Below are positions 43,480 through 52,747 of a stretch of 64,000 bases of DNA, one piece after another. The DNA comes from Verrucomicrobiota bacterium. GTDB taxonomy: Bacteria; Verrucomicrobiota; Verrucomicrobiia; Opitutales; Opitutaceae. Under the pieces are notes generated by a model. It made no database searches, was not told the DNA's origin, and saw nothing but the letters and a program-made list of their open reading frames with translations. Numbering within the stretch: the stretch's first letter is position 1; every line of letters begins with the position of its first letter. The stretch lies in assembly GCA_019510185.1 (NCBI GenBank), contig JAEKKV010000010.1:186001-250000 (forward strand). Reading direction: 5' to 3'. The position numbers and the translations under genes were made by a program.

Positions 43480-43908
43480 TTACTTCGCGGTTTTCAGCAA
43501 CTGGTCGACGAGCAATCCGACCACTTCGTCGAGCTGCGTGCTCAAGGCGACGCTCTTCTGGTAGGCGACCATGGCAAACGGCCGGACCGCCTGCGGATCT
43601 TGGGCGCCGATTTGCAGGTAAACCATGTGCGCGGAGAAGTCCCAGGCCCACTTGTCATCGTACGTGATGACCGCCTGGGCCGAATCGGGCAGCATGGTGA
43701 GCGGTCCGCTTTCGGCTTCCAGGCCGCGGGACTCCAGGACGCGAACGAGGCTCTGGTCGACGCCGTGGTTGTCGTTGAGGTTGCTCACGACGAAGAAATG
43801 ATGGCACGCCGAGAGGTGCAGCGAATGCTCTTTCTCCACGCGGGTGTTGATCGCGGTGCAGCCCGCGAGAGACAGAACCAGAGTGACAAGGAACGCGGCG
43901 AGTTTCAT
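43480..43908 (-). CDS. hypothetical lipoprotein
   Basis: 142 residues from MKLAAFLVTLVLSLAGCTAI; the lipobox LAGC puts the lipid on about Cys17. After it a domain of about 120 residues with NTRVEKEHSLHLSACHHFFVV and two Trp-rich stretches (YDDKWAWDFSAHMVYLQIG) is seen, probably alpha/beta. No known motif. It lies 72 bp upstream of the HemX-like gene on the same strand and 100 bp from the divergent CvfB-like start. Confidence 0.6.
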   Translation of the reverse strand: MKLAAFLVTLVLSLAGCTAINTRVEKEHSLHLSACHHFFVVSNLNDNHGVDQSLVRVLESRGLEAESGPLTMLPDSAQAVITYDDKWAWDFSAHMVYLQIGAQDPQAVRPFAMVAYQKSVALSTQLDEVVGLLVDQLLKTAK

Positions 43909-44008
43909 GAAAGCCCTAGCCACGGAAGAAAGCCGGCGCGGTGCAATCCTCCGTTGGCCGCCGAATTCCCTTTCCGCCCCCGGCTGCTTTCGCGCACCCT
44001 TGGGTCAC

Positions 44009-44863
44009 ATGGCACTGATCGGCAAACGCAACCAGCTCACCGTACTCAAAGAGGCGCCTCCGGGGTTTTACCTCGATGGCGGCGAACACGGGGAGCTTCT
44101 GCTGCCCGGCCAGTATATTCCGGAGGGCTCAAAACCCGGCGATGTGCTCGATGTTTTTGTGTACCGCGATTCGGAGGACCGGCTCGTGGCAACCACCGAG
44201 ACGCCGTATGCGATGGTGGGCGAATTCGCCTTTCTCCGTGTGGTGAGCATCAATCCGCGCGTCGGAGTGTTTCTTGACTGGGGACTGGCGAAGGACCTGC
44301 TGCTGCCGATTCGCGAACAGAAGGAGCGGCTGAACCGGGGCGACTGGGTGATTGTTTACATTTACCTCGACGCCAAAACCGACCGCATCGTGGCGAGCAC
44401 GCGGATCAACCGTCATCTCAATCTCACGCCGCCCTCCTACGCCGAGGGGCAGCCGGTCAAGCTGCTCATCACGGGGGAGAGCCCGCTCGGCTATAACGCG
44501 GTCGTGGAAAACGCCCACCGCGGCCTGCTGTACCACAACGATCTCTCCGCCCCGCTCGCGACCGGACAAAAACTCGACGGTTTCATCCGTGAAGTACGCG
44601 AGGACGGTAAAATAGACCTCAGTCTCGACCGCGCCGGCTATCAACGGGTCGCGCCGCTGACGGACAAAATCCTCGAAGCGCTCGCCGCCGGCGGCGGCCG
44701 CCTGCCGTTTCATGACGACAGTTCGCCGGAGGAGATCCGCGCCGCGTTTGGCATGAGCAAGAAGGCGTTCAAGCAGGCGATCGGTGCACTTTTCAAACAA
44801 CGTCGCATCATCATCACCGCACACGGCATCCGGCTCGCCAACACGCCGCCGTCGTCCGGGTAG
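44009..44863 (+). CDS. CvfB-like S1 RNA-binding protein
   Basis: 284 residues from MALIGKRNQLTVLKEAPPGFYL. Tandem S1-like domains are visible: LLLPGQYIPEGSKPGDVLDVFVY, then VVSINPRVGVFLDWGLAKDLLLPIREQK, then a third S1 with GLLYHNDLSAPLATGQKLDGFI and DGKIDLSLDR. A C-terminal winged helix follows (EEIRAAFGMSKKAFKQAIGALF, IIITAHGIRL). This order is that of CvfB/YitL, a conserved RNA-binding protein affecting virulence factor and RNA levels in Staphylococcus. Here its role is unknown; it is transcribed away from the lipoprotein gene. Confidence 0.9.
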   Translation: MALIGKRNQLTVLKEAPPGFYLDGGEHGELLLPGQYIPEGSKPGDVLDVFVYRDSEDRLVATTETPYAMVGEFAFLRVVSINPRVGVFLDWGLAKDLLLPIREQKERLNRGDWVIVYIYLDAKTDRIVASTRINRHLNLTPPSYAEGQPVKLLITGESPLGYNAVVENAHRGLLYHNDLSAPLATGQKLDGFIREVREDGKIDLSLDRAGYQRVAPLTDKILEALAAGGGRLPFHDDSSPEEIRAAFGMSKKAFKQAIGALFKQRRIIITAHGIRLANTPPSSG

Positions 44864-44965
44864 TGTGCGCCACCGCAACCGCGGTCCATCGATTTCACCA
44901 AGGGGTTTTTCCGATGTCGCCCCCAGCGGGCGAACCGCCGGTGCGTTCGCCGGTCCGTCGGCGAT

Positions 44966-46516
44966 ATGAGCGCGCATTCGGGAGAATCGACCTCGATTTG
45001 GATGGCGGAGACCTTGCCGGAGTTTGCGCCCTTGGCCGGGAACGAGCGGGCGGATGTGTGCGTCGTTGGCGCAGGCATGGCGGGACTCAGCACCGCCTAC
45101 TTGCTGACCCGCGCGGGGAAATCCGTGGTGGTGCTGGATGACGGCCCCATCGTTTCCGGCGAAACGGAGCGTACCACCGCCCATTTGGTGAACGCGCTCG
45201 ACGACCGGTTTTTCGAGCTGGAACGACTGCACGGCCACAAAGGCGCGCGGCTCGCGGCGGAGAGTCACACGGCGGCCATCGATACGATTGAGCGGATTGT
45301 CCGCGAGAATGGCATCGAATGCGATTTCGCCCGGGTGGACGGCTATCTTTTCAACGCCCCCGATGCGGAGCCGGACCTGTTGGATCGAGAACTGGCGGCG
45401 GCGCATCGCGCGGGCTTGATCGACACGCTGATTGTGGATCGTGCGCCGATCGGTTCCTTCAACACCGGGCGCGCCTTATGGTTTCCGCGGCAGGCGCAGT
45501 TTCATCCGCTGAAATATCTCGCCGCGTTGGCGAAGGAAATCGTGCGTGCCGGCGGAAAAATTTTCACCGGGACTCATGCCCGCGAGATCGCCGGAGGAAA
45601 GCAGGCGCACGTCGGGACGACGGCCGGTTTTGTGGTTTCATGCGACGCAATCGTCGTGGCGACGAACACTCCCGTGAACGACCGGCTGGCGATCCATACC
45701 AAGCAGCGTCCTTACCGCACCTATGTGATCGGCGCGGCGGTCCCGGCCGGGAGCGTGCCGCAAGTTCTCTACTGGGACACGGAAGACCCGTATCACTATG
45801 TGCGTTTGCAAGCCGCGACACCCGCGTCCGCCGGCTCATTCTCGGATATTTTGATCGTCGGCGGAGAGGATCATGAAACGGGGCAAGCGGACGACGCGGA
45901 GGCGCGCTACGCCCGGCTAGAGTATTGGACCCGCGCACGTTTTTCCATGATCGGCGACATCAAGTTTCGCTGGTCCGGGCAAATCATGGAACCGGTGGAC
46001 GCACTCGCGTTTATCGGCCGCAACCCGATCGATCATGACAACGTCTTCATCGCGACGGGCGATTCCGGAAACGGGATGACCCACGGCACCATCGCCGGAT
46101 TGCTGCTTACGGATCTTATCTTGGGACGAGAGAACCCTTGGGCCGAACTCTACAATCCCTCACGGGTGACACTTCCGGCTACCACGGACTTCTTGCGCGA
46201 TACGGCCAACATGGCCGCGCAATACGTGGATTGGCTGACCGCGGGCGACATTGAAAAGGACCGTATGGTCCGGCCCGGCACCGGGGCAATCGTTCGTCAT
46301 GGGCTTACCAAGATCACGGTCTATCGCGATATGGACGGAACGTTTCACGAGTGCTCGGCCATTTGTCCGCATCTGGGTGGCATCGTGGCTTGGAATCACG
46401 GAGAGAAAACGTGGGATTGCCCCGCGCATGGTTCCCGCTTCGACCGGCTCGGAAAAGTTCTCAACGGGCCTGCAAACAAAAATCTGCATCCGGTCGAGAG
46501 TCCGGAGAACAAATAG
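44966..46516 (+). CDS. FAD-dependent oxidoreductase with C-terminal Rieske [2Fe-2S] domain
   Basis: 516 residues. A DAO-type FAD domain begins with VCVVGAGMAGLSTAYLL (dinucleotide loop, about residue 31), and continues to FIATGDSGNGMTHGTIAG, its second FAD motif. A Rieske domain follows: C467-P-H469 and C485-x-x-H488 (in CSAICPHLGG and CPAHGSRF). This combination occurs in a widespread family of uncharacterised oxidoreductases near glycine oxidase. The substrate is unknown. It stands 102 bp after the CvfB-like gene and 59 bp before the S4 gene. A redox role without membrane segments or signal indicates the cytoplasm. Confidence 0.9.
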   Translation: MSAHSGESTSIWMAETLPEFAPLAGNERADVCVVGAGMAGLSTAYLLTRAGKSVVVLDDGPIVSGETERTTAHLVNALDDRFFELERLHGHKGARLAAESHTAAIDTIERIVRENGIECDFARVDGYLFNAPDAEPDLLDRELAAAHRAGLIDTLIVDRAPIGSFNTGRALWFPRQAQFHPLKYLAALAKEIVRAGGKIFTGTHAREIAGGKQAHVGTTAGFVVSCDAIVVATNTPVNDRLAIHTKQRPYRTYVIGAAVPAGSVPQVLYWDTEDPYHYVRLQAATPASAGSFSDILIVGGEDHETGQADDAEARYARLEYWTRARFSMIGDIKFRWSGQIMEPVDALAFIGRNPIDHDNVFIATGDSGNGMTHGTIAGLLLTDLILGRENPWAELYNPSRVTLPATTDFLRDTANMAAQYVDWLTAGDIEKDRMVRPGTGAIVRHGLTKITVYRDMDGTFHECSAICPHLGGIVAWNHGEKTWDCPAHGSRFDRLGKVLNGPANKNLHPVESPENK

Positions 46517-46575
46517 TGGCTGCCATCAGGCACTCTGCGTTCGACTCCGCGGGGGCGTCCCGTACAACCCTCCTT

Positions 46576-46803
46576 ATGAGCGCTCCCTCCGCACGTATCG
46601 TGATCGTCAAAGCCCAGCCCATCGAACTTTGCCAGCTGCTGAAATTCAGCGGACTGGCCGAGAGCGGCGGCGAAGCCAAGGCAGTGATCAGTGAGGGGAA
46701 GGTTCTGCTCAACGGTGTGGTTGAAACGCAGAAGCGCAAAAAAATCGTGGCGGGCGACAAGGTCTCCTTTGGTGGCGAGACACTGGTTGTGCAGGTCGGT
46801 TAA
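46576..46803 (+). CDS. small S4-domain RNA-binding protein, YbcJ-like
   Basis: 75 residues from MSAPSARIVIVKAQPIE at 46576. The S4 fold is visible: ELCQLLKFSGLAESGGEAKAVISEGKVLLNGVVETQKRKKIVAGDKV (core, residues about 17-63), with the characteristic SGGEAKxxIxxGxVxVNGxxE pattern. YbcJ-type proteins bind RNA, perhaps on the ribosome. It begins after the Rieske protein gene and its last 4 bases overlap the convergent DTW gene. Function unknown beyond RNA binding. Confidence 0.88.
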   Translation: MSAPSARIVIVKAQPIELCQLLKFSGLAESGGEAKAVISEGKVLLNGVVETQKRKKIVAGDKVSFGGETLVVQVG

Positions 46804-47603
46804 GGAAGGATACTGGAAGAAGCGTCGGCGGGAGCCGGCGCGATCGGATGGGCCGGCTTGGGTTGAATTGCTGGGCCGGGGCCGCTCGTTGGCGCCTCCC
46901 GGAAAAACCGGCTGCGCCGCGCGCCGCTGCGACCGTGGAGTTCGGTGCGTTCGCCGGGCTGGCTGTAGGCGCGCCGGCGGTAGCCCGGGCGGTCCGGATC
47001 GCAGGCGCAGCGGATTTGATAATCCTGCATCCGCGCGAAAATCCCCAGCAGCTGATCCGGCAACGCGTAGCGATCGAGACCGGAGCGTTCCAGCGTGACG
47101 AGCAATTCGTGCGTGGCTTCGAGGGTGGAAAGACAGCCGGCTTGCGGCTGTTGCTTGATCACATAGCGGCTCGGCGCCGAGGGCGTGAACATGATGCGGG
47201 GCAGGCGCTGCAAACTCGGACTGAGCCGGAGCATTTTTCGGGCGCAGGCCCAGGTCGCATCCAGCAGCAGCACGAGCAGCGTGCGCCCGCCGAGATCGGA
47301 CGACTGCAAGTCACCGTTGGAAAGATTCCGCGCCTCCGTGCCGGGGTAGAGGAGAACGGGAAAGCGACGAGGATCGTTGATCAAGGCCTGCACCGCCTCG
47401 TGCTCGTCGAAACCCACGCCCATGTGGATTTCACTGTTGGGGAGGCAGAGGTGTGTGAGGCGTCCCGTGCCCGCCTTCTCCTGCTTGAACTCCTTCGGAT
47501 GCATGAGAAACACGAATCGCGTGCGCGTTGCCATCGGCTGGATCGAGGAACACCAGCACAGCGGCTTCGGCCAGAAACAGCGGTAGCACGTTTCGCGGCT
47601 CAT
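46800..47603 (-). CDS. DTW-domain protein, probable tRNA aminocarboxypropyltransferase (TapT-like)
   Basis: 267 residues. The N-terminal zinc cluster is C6-x-x-C9 and C16-W-C18 in CYRCFWPKPLCWC. The DTW motif itself appears as LLLDATWACARKM (DATW), with YPG in LLYPGTEARN upstream, and conserved Leu/Pro residues after it. DTW proteins such as E. coli TapT put a 3-amino-3-carboxypropyl group on tRNA uridine 47 using SAM. The C-terminal 50 residues are Pro/Arg/Ser-rich and disordered. Convergent with the S4 gene (4-base overlap). Confidence 0.86.
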   Translation of the reverse strand: MSRETCYRCFWPKPLCWCSSIQPMATRTRFVFLMHPKEFKQEKAGTGRLTHLCLPNSEIHMGVGFDEHEAVQALINDPRRFPVLLYPGTEARNLSNGDLQSSDLGGRTLLVLLLDATWACARKMLRLSPSLQRLPRIMFTPSAPSRYVIKQQPQAGCLSTLEATHELLVTLERSGLDRYALPDQLLGIFARMQDYQIRCACDPDRPGYRRRAYSQPGERTELHGRSGARRSRFFREAPTSGPGPAIQPKPAHPIAPAPADASSSILP

Positions 47604-47734
47604 GGGCGGAGGCGTGAGGTTGAAAAGGCGTTCATGCGCGGAGGTCGGGACGCGGAGACTGACGGCTCCGGTCGAGGGCGTAAAACCCTGTTTTCCGCTT
47701 CGCCGGCAAAGGGCGCCGCAGCGCGCCGACGCGA

Positions 47735-48529
47735 TTACTTGAAGTGGATCTTGGTAAGATCTTCCTTGGGCTTGGGCCAGCGCATCTTCAGTCCCTCCAG
47801 CGCTTCCACCACGGTTTTAGCGACGAGAAAGTCGCGATACCAGTTACGGTCGGCTGGGATGAGGTGCCAGCGCGCGTCGGGATGACTCGTGGCGTTCAGC
47901 ATATCCTCATAGGCGTCGATGTAGTCGTCCCAGTGCTGCCGGGTGGTGAGATCGGCGTGGGAAAATTTCCAGTTTTTATGCGGATTCGCCAGGCGCTCCC
48001 GGAACCGCTCGGCCTGCTCGTGCCTGCTAATGTGGAGATAAAATTTGAGCAGGAGCACATGATTTTCGGAGAGCATGCGCTCCCAGTCCACGATCTGCCG
48101 ATAGCGGTGCGACCATTGCTTGCGCGGCACGAGCTTCAGCACCCGCTCGGCCAGCACCGCCTCGTAATGCGAGCGGTTGAAGACTCCGATATTGCCGTAC
48201 CGAGGCACGGACTTGTGCACACGCCAGAGGTAATCATGCGCCTTCTCCTCGTCGGAAGGCACCTTGAAGTTGGCGACCTCGATGCCCGCCGGATTGACAT
48301 GCTGTAGCACTGAGCGGATGGCGCCGTCCTTCCCGCTGGCGTCCATGCCTTGGAAAATCAGCAACACGGCGTGACTCGAATTGGCGTAGAGCAGTTGCTG
48401 CAGTTCGCCGATGCGAAGGCCGTGGCCGGCGGTAAGATCTTTGGTCTTCTCCTTGTCGAGGCCGTCGCGAAAATCCGGATCGAAATGCTTCAGCTTGATC
48501 TTCCCTTTGATGACCAGAGGCTGGTTCAT
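47735..48529 (-). CDS. polyphosphate kinase 2 family protein
   Basis: 264 residues. The Walker A loop is GMDASGKDG at 61-69 in the PPK2 form; Walker B region is VFNRSHYEAVLAERV; the lid holds the basic KSVPRYGNIG stretch. WHLIPADRNWYRDFLVAKTV marks the C-terminus of the family. The enzyme transfers phosphate between polyphosphate and nucleotides, usually AMP or ADP/GDP. Single-domain size points to class I or III; which nucleotide is used cannot be told from sequence by eye. It neighbours dodecin with 28 bp between them, but a link is not evident. Confidence 0.92.
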   Translation of the reverse strand: MNQPLVIKGKIKLKHFDPDFRDGLDKEKTKDLTAGHGLRIGELQQLLYANSSHAVLLIFQGMDASGKDGAIRSVLQHVNPAGIEVANFKVPSDEEKAHDYLWRVHKSVPRYGNIGVFNRSHYEAVLAERVLKLVPRKQWSHRYRQIVDWERMLSENHVLLLKFYLHISRHEQAERFRERLANPHKNWKFSHADLTTRQHWDDYIDAYEDMLNATSHPDARWHLIPADRNWYRDFLVAKTVVEALEGLKMRWPKPKEDLTKIHFK

Positions 48530-48557
48530 GATGGAGAGAGGCTGTGGATTCGGAGGT

Positions 48558-48767
48558 TCAACTCTCCACTAGGAAACCCACTTTCAAGGTCACCTGCCAG
48601 TGGTGAACCTTGCCTTTGAGCAGATTACCTCGGGTTTCGATCACTTGGAACCAGCTCAAATTCTTGATGGTTTTGTTGGCACGTTTCACCGCGTTGTTAA
48701 CGGCGTCCTCAATGGAGTTCGGGGAGGTGCCGGTCAGTTCGACGAGTTTATAGACGGGGTCTTTCAT
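48558..48767 (-). CDS. dodecin family flavin-binding protein
   Basis: 69 residues from [16 protein letters not shown] at 48767. Dodecins are small 12-subunit shells that store FMN, riboflavin or coenzyme A. The family order is clear: [22 protein letters not shown], then [11 protein letters not shown] with Trp and Gln that sandwich the flavin, then [12 protein letters not shown]. Expected function is flavin buffering. It is short, intact and in the cytoplasm. A start at 48788 would add seven residues without family support. Confidence 0.93.
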   Translation of the reverse strand: MKDPVYKLVELTGTSPNSIEDAVNNAVKRANKTIKNLSWFQVIETRGNLLKGKVHHWQVTLKVGFLVES

Positions 48768-48870
48768 GGGCGGGGGTGGTTGACCCAAGTTTATCGCTCA
48801 ACCCGACAAAGTCCACCGGCGGGCCGACTTGCCCGATACGGGCGGCAGGCTCGAAGGTTGCAGAGAGACA

Positions 48871-49962
48871 ATGCCCGCATTCTGCTGCGTTCCGGTGCCC
48901 GCCTCTCCTTACCTGCCTTCGCCGCTGACCTGCGAACGCCTGGAACAGATCCTTCCTCGCTTCGGAGGCGAGTTGGCGCGCCGTCCCGGCGGGAATGCCA
49001 TCGTCGAATATTCGCTCCCGACGCATGCCTCGGCGGAAGTTCGTGATTTTTTGCGTCCCCTTGTTTCCGCCCGGGAGGAGGCCGGCTTTTTGGCGCGCCT
49101 GCCCGGCGGCCGGGTTTTGGGTTCGGGCAATGTTCTCTCGCCGGACGGTCGGTCCATCGCCCGTGACGTTTCTCCGGATTTCGGAAAATCTTTTGAGGAG
49201 CACTGGCTGTTGACCTATAAAAAAATTCGCCCGCCGGTCGTCTTGGAAGGAACGGTCGCGGTGATCGCCACAACCTTGGGCGCAGGCTACTGCCACTGGC
49301 TTCTGGAGGAATTGCCCCGGCTGCTTGCGCTCGATGACGCCGGCTGCGGGACGATCATCGCGCATACCCGGCAGCCGTTCAGCCAGGATGCGCTCAAACT
49401 CCATGGCTTTCGCGGGCGCGTGCTGGAGCCGGGGCGTTCTTCCCATTTTGCCTGCGAGCATCTGTTGATTCCTTCACTCAACGGCGAGCCGGGATGCCCG
49501 ACCCGCGAGGGACTGCGCCGAGTGGTGGAATTCACCGAGGCGGTGCGCGGCGCCGCCGGGCGTGGGGAGCGCCTGTATATTTCGCGCGAAAAGGCCGGCC
49601 GGCGTCGCGTGCTCAACGAAGCGGCGCTATGGCCGGTGCTTCAGGCGCAGGGATTTCAAAAGACGCATTTGGAGGATCTTTCGTGGGAGGAACAGATCGC
49701 AGCCTTTCGCGAAGCGAAGATTGTCGTGGCGCCGCATGGCGCGGGGCTGGCTAATCTGACCTTTTGCCAGCCCGGCACGCGGGTGGTGGAATTTTTCAAC
49801 CGCGTTTATTTTAATCCTTGTTTCTGGCGGCTGGCCGCGCTCGCCGGGCTGGATTACCGGCCGGTGGTGACGTCCGGCCCGGAACCGCTGACGCAGGACC
49901 CGCGAGCTGGCCGCCTGGACCTTGTGGCGGATGTGCAGGCGATCCTGCGGGCGGCGGTGTAA
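48871..49962 (+). CDS. glycosyltransferase family 61 (DUF563) protein
   Basis: 363 residues from the ATG at 48871; a TTG at 48829 would extend it. Typical GT61 blocks are ATTLGAGYCHWLLEELPRLL, then IYISREKAGRRRVLNE (here LYISREKAGRRRV), and the acidic end APHGAGLANLTFCQPGTRVVEFF. Family members transfer pentoses or N-acetylhexosamine to surface or extracellular polysaccharides. No membrane segments. No other polysaccharide gene is adjacent, so this is probably an isolated glycan-modifying enzyme. Target unknown. Confidence 0.85.
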   Translation: MPAFCCVPVPASPYLPSPLTCERLEQILPRFGGELARRPGGNAIVEYSLPTHASAEVRDFLRPLVSAREEAGFLARLPGGRVLGSGNVLSPDGRSIARDVSPDFGKSFEEHWLLTYKKIRPPVVLEGTVAVIATTLGAGYCHWLLEELPRLLALDDAGCGTIIAHTRQPFSQDALKLHGFRGRVLEPGRSSHFACEHLLIPSLNGEPGCPTREGLRRVVEFTEAVRGAAGRGERLYISREKAGRRRVLNEAALWPVLQAQGFQKTHLEDLSWEEQIAAFREAKIVVAPHGAGLANLTFCQPGTRVVEFFNRVYFNPCFWRLAALAGLDYRPVVTSGPEPLTQDPRAGRLDLVADVQAILRAAV

Positions 49963-49971
49963 CTCGGACCG

Positions 49972-51138
49972 TTATGAAGCGGAGGGAGGTGCGGGCGGCT
50001 TGTCGCGCCGGAAGGGATGCTTTAACTGGGCGAGGTAGCCGCGCGGAACCGGGTGGCCTTGGATGCCGTAACCGGACGGCCACTCGTTTTGGGGCAAAAA
50101 GTAGGTGCCAAAGAGGCGGTCCAGCAGAGGGAAGTGAATGGCGAAATTCACGTCGATCGCCTTCTCCTCGATGCCGTGATGCCAGTGGTGGAAGCGCGGC
50201 GTGACGAGAAGTTTTTCGATCACCGGCAGACGCCAGCTCAGGTTGGCGTGCACGAGCGTGGAGTAGAGGTAGACGAGGAAAATGTAGGCCTGCATTGCGC
50301 CGGCGCTGAAGCCGAGCGCGTACATCGGAATCACCGTGGTGCTCCGCAAGGCGATGATTTCCAAGAAATGCATGCGCGCACCCGCCATCCAATCCATGTT
50401 TTGCGCCGAGTGGTGAACGGCATGGAAACGCCACAGCCACGGTACGCGATGAAACGCGCGGTGTACCCAATACTGCACGACATCCGTGAGAAACATGATC
50501 GCAAAAAATTGCACCGCAAACGGCAGCGCGCCGATCCATGCCCGCACCGCCGTGAGCGGCACGATGGAAAGCAGCGTCTGGGCGGGGGCAAAGGTAAGGA
50601 ACGTCAGCACCTGGACGAGCAGGCTGCTCACGAGATAATAGAAAAGATCCTCCCTCCATTCTTCGCGGAAAATCGCCTGGTCCGGCCGATGGGGAAAGAT
50701 TCGTTCCACCGGGACGAAGAGAAAACCGGTGAAGAGGACGTTCAGCACGAAGAAATCCAACCCGAGAAACAGCGGAGTGACATCGGGTGCCACGGCCGTG
50801 GCGTGGGACCCGCCGATGAGGGCGGCGACGAGCGTGGCCGCAAGTCCGGCGGTGCCGAGCGTGCGATCACGGCGCAGGGCGAGGCTCAGCGCGGAGCACA
50901 GGAACGCGCCGATGAGCAGCCCGTGCAAGGCGAGGCGGAATGCGGCGCGGTCGTGAAAACGTTGCAACTCCGGCATGGAGAAGGTTCCGGGGGCAAGCAG
51001 GGACAGCACGATGAACAAGCCGGCGACACCGAGGACCAAGCCGAGGACGCCGCTGATCCAGCCGCTGCCGAAGCGCTGGAGCGCGGGAGGGGCTTCGAGT
51101 TCGCGGCGAATTTTCAGACGAACATCGTGAGGTTTCAT
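49972..51138 (-). CDS. sterol desaturase/fatty acid hydroxylase superfamily membrane protein
   Basis: 388 residues from MKPHDVRLKIRRELEAPP at 51138; the frame to 51324 adds a basic region without homology. About eight hydrophobic segments. The di-iron His clusters are visible: HRAFH, then HAVHH, then HANLSW, then HHWHH. This order matches the fatty acid hydroxylase superfamily (PF04116). Expected action is O2-dependent hydroxylation or desaturation of a membrane lipid; the lipid is unknown. The N-terminal 150 residues carry extra membrane helices beyond the core domain. Confidence 0.9.
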   Translation of the reverse strand: MKPHDVRLKIRRELEAPPALQRFGSGWISGVLGLVLGVAGLFIVLSLLAPGTFSMPELQRFHDRAAFRLALHGLLIGAFLCSALSLALRRDRTLGTAGLAATLVAALIGGSHATAVAPDVTPLFLGLDFFVLNVLFTGFLFVPVERIFPHRPDQAIFREEWREDLFYYLVSSLLVQVLTFLTFAPAQTLLSIVPLTAVRAWIGALPFAVQFFAIMFLTDVVQYWVHRAFHRVPWLWRFHAVHHSAQNMDWMAGARMHFLEIIALRSTTVIPMYALGFSAGAMQAYIFLVYLYSTLVHANLSWRLPVIEKLLVTPRFHHWHHGIEEKAIDVNFAIHFPLLDRLFGTYFLPQNEWPSGYGIQGHPVPRGYLAQLKHPFRRDKPPAPPSAS

Positions 51139-51314
51139 GCAGGGCAGAATGGGTGTCGCGTGCCCGTCGGCGATTCTGAATTTGCAATATTTATGCAGGC
51201 CTCGGCTTCGCACTTTGCTAGCCCGCCTGCTCTTAGGAAACGCTTCCGGTGGCTTCGGCGCGAGGGTTGCAATGAACATCGCGCAGGTTACTTTACGCGT
51301 GTCCCCTTTTCCCG

Positions 51315-51665
51315 ATGGTCGCACTCAATCTTCGCTACGTCGCCGAATTGGCTGGTTCCGGTCGCCTCGGGTTTGTCGCCACCAACGGGCTCCAGGATTT
51401 TTTGGTCATCGAAGGCGCACACGAGGATGAATATCGCCGGCGTATCCAAGAGGGCTGGCGCGTGGCCGAGATCCGTCCGATTTGCCGCAGTTTGCATCCC
51501 AAGCTCATCCATACGCATCCCGACCTGCTGCAGGCGCGGGCGTTTTCCTATTCGTTGATCATTCTGGAACACCCGGCGCTGGCCTTTCGGGAACGGGCGG
51601 AAGCCGCCAGGCAAAAGGACGAAGCCGGCGTGCGGCTGACGGACGACGGGACGGGACTGCGGTAA
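51315..51665 (+). CDS. hypothetical protein
   Basis: 116 residues starting MVALNLRYVAELAGSGRLGF. It has no signal peptide, membrane segment or known motif. A predicted alpha/beta core (VATNGLQDFLVIEGAHEDEYRR and LLQARAFSYSLIILEHPALAF) is followed by a polar tail. It runs divergent from the fatty acid hydroxylase gene (176 bp between starts). It may be restricted to Opitutaceae; function unknown. Confidence 0.5.
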   Translation: MVALNLRYVAELAGSGRLGFVATNGLQDFLVIEGAHEDEYRRRIQEGWRVAEIRPICRSLHPKLIHTHPDLLQARAFSYSLIILEHPALAFRERAEAARQKDEAGVRLTDDGTGLR

Positions 51666-51681
51666 TTCTCAGGAAATCACT

Positions 51682-52599
51682 TCACGGGTTGGTCTCCGGC
51701 TTGGGCCGGTGCCACGGGAGAAATCGCTTGAAGTCGAAATCCGTCTGGATTCGCGCATTCACGCCGAAGTCGCTGCCGTCGGAACCATAAGAAGCCTGCA
51801 GTCCCAACCCGATGACCCAGCGATTCCGGGCGTGGAATTTGAACCGCGGCGGCAACGTCCATTCCAGCGAAGGTCGCAGGCTGACACTGCTGGCCTGACG
51901 ATCTCCAATGACGGCTGTACTGGAGTACGAAATCTCCAGCGAGTAATTCACGGGCCCGCGATGTAAAATGAAGCCGGGCGTGATAGCCCAGCTGTTATCG
52001 TTCAAGGAGTCTTCATTGGGAATGTTTGTAGCGTAGGTGCGCGAGACCAAGTCCAGGCCATAGCTGATGAAGCCGGTGACGTTGGGATGGTTTTCGAACG
52101 TGTGAGACATCGTCAGGTATGGTCTGAAATGCCGATAGCCATCCGTGACATCGGACGGCGGTCGGCCGACGGGAAAACTATAACTGGCACCGGCGGCGGT
52201 CTCCCAGAACGGACGGAACAGTTTTGGGAATTTGTATTTCGCGCCTATGCCAACACGGGAGAGACCGGCGTGGTTCAGGAGCCGTTCGTTTCGGAGCCCG
52301 TGGGCGACATAGGTGTCCACGTCGCCGTTGAGTTCCCATTGCGGAGTGAGCCCGTAGCGAGTGGCAAAGGTGACGCCGAGGTAATCTTCGTGAATGAGAT
52401 CGCCGAAGTGGGGGCGCACCGTAAAGCGCAGGTGCTGTTCGCGGAGAGTCTGCGGCAATTGGGTGTTGAAGACGCCGGGCATGATCGCGGCTTCATTGGC
52501 GGCAGGATCCGACCGCTGGCTGTCCGGCTGGGCTTGGGCCAAGCTCAAAATGGCGGCGTTACCCAGCAGCCACCGTGCAAGGGATGACGGGGAATTCAT
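51682..52599 (-). CDS. predicted outer-membrane beta-barrel protein
   Basis: 305 residues from MNSPSSLARWLLGNAAILSL at 52599, a probable signal peptide with a cut near AQAQ. A longer start at 52800 adds sequence without signal character and overlaps the divergent gene. The body is rich in beta strands with aromatic residues and alternating polarity: LREQHLRFTVRPHFGDLIHEDYLG, IGAKYKFPKLFRPFWETAAGASYSFP and WALTPGF-like strands. It resembles a transporter-type barrel of DUF-type proteins but no family is certain. It is transcribed divergently from the SDR gene at 52748. Confidence 0.6.
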   Translation of the reverse strand: MNSPSSLARWLLGNAAILSLAQAQPDSQRSDPAANEAAIMPGVFNTQLPQTLREQHLRFTVRPHFGDLIHEDYLGVTFATRYGLTPQWELNGDVDTYVAHGLRNERLLNHAGLSRVGIGAKYKFPKLFRPFWETAAGASYSFPVGRPPSDVTDGYRHFRPYLTMSHTFENHPNVTGFISYGLDLVSRTYATNIPNEDSLNDNSWAITPGFILHRGPVNYSLEISYSSTAVIGDRQASSVSLRPSLEWTLPPRFKFHARNRWVIGLGLQASYGSDGSDFGVNARIQTDFDFKRFLPWHRPKPETNP

Positions 52600-52747
52600 C
52601 GGGGTAAAGGGGTTGCAAAGCCTATACGTGTTTCGGGCGCGCCGCAATGGACGCATCGTAAAATAGCGGGCGAATGAGCCATTGAATACCGGAGGGAATA
52701 CCGGAGATTGCCGTTTGAAGCCCGGCGGGTGAAAGAATCCTGAGATC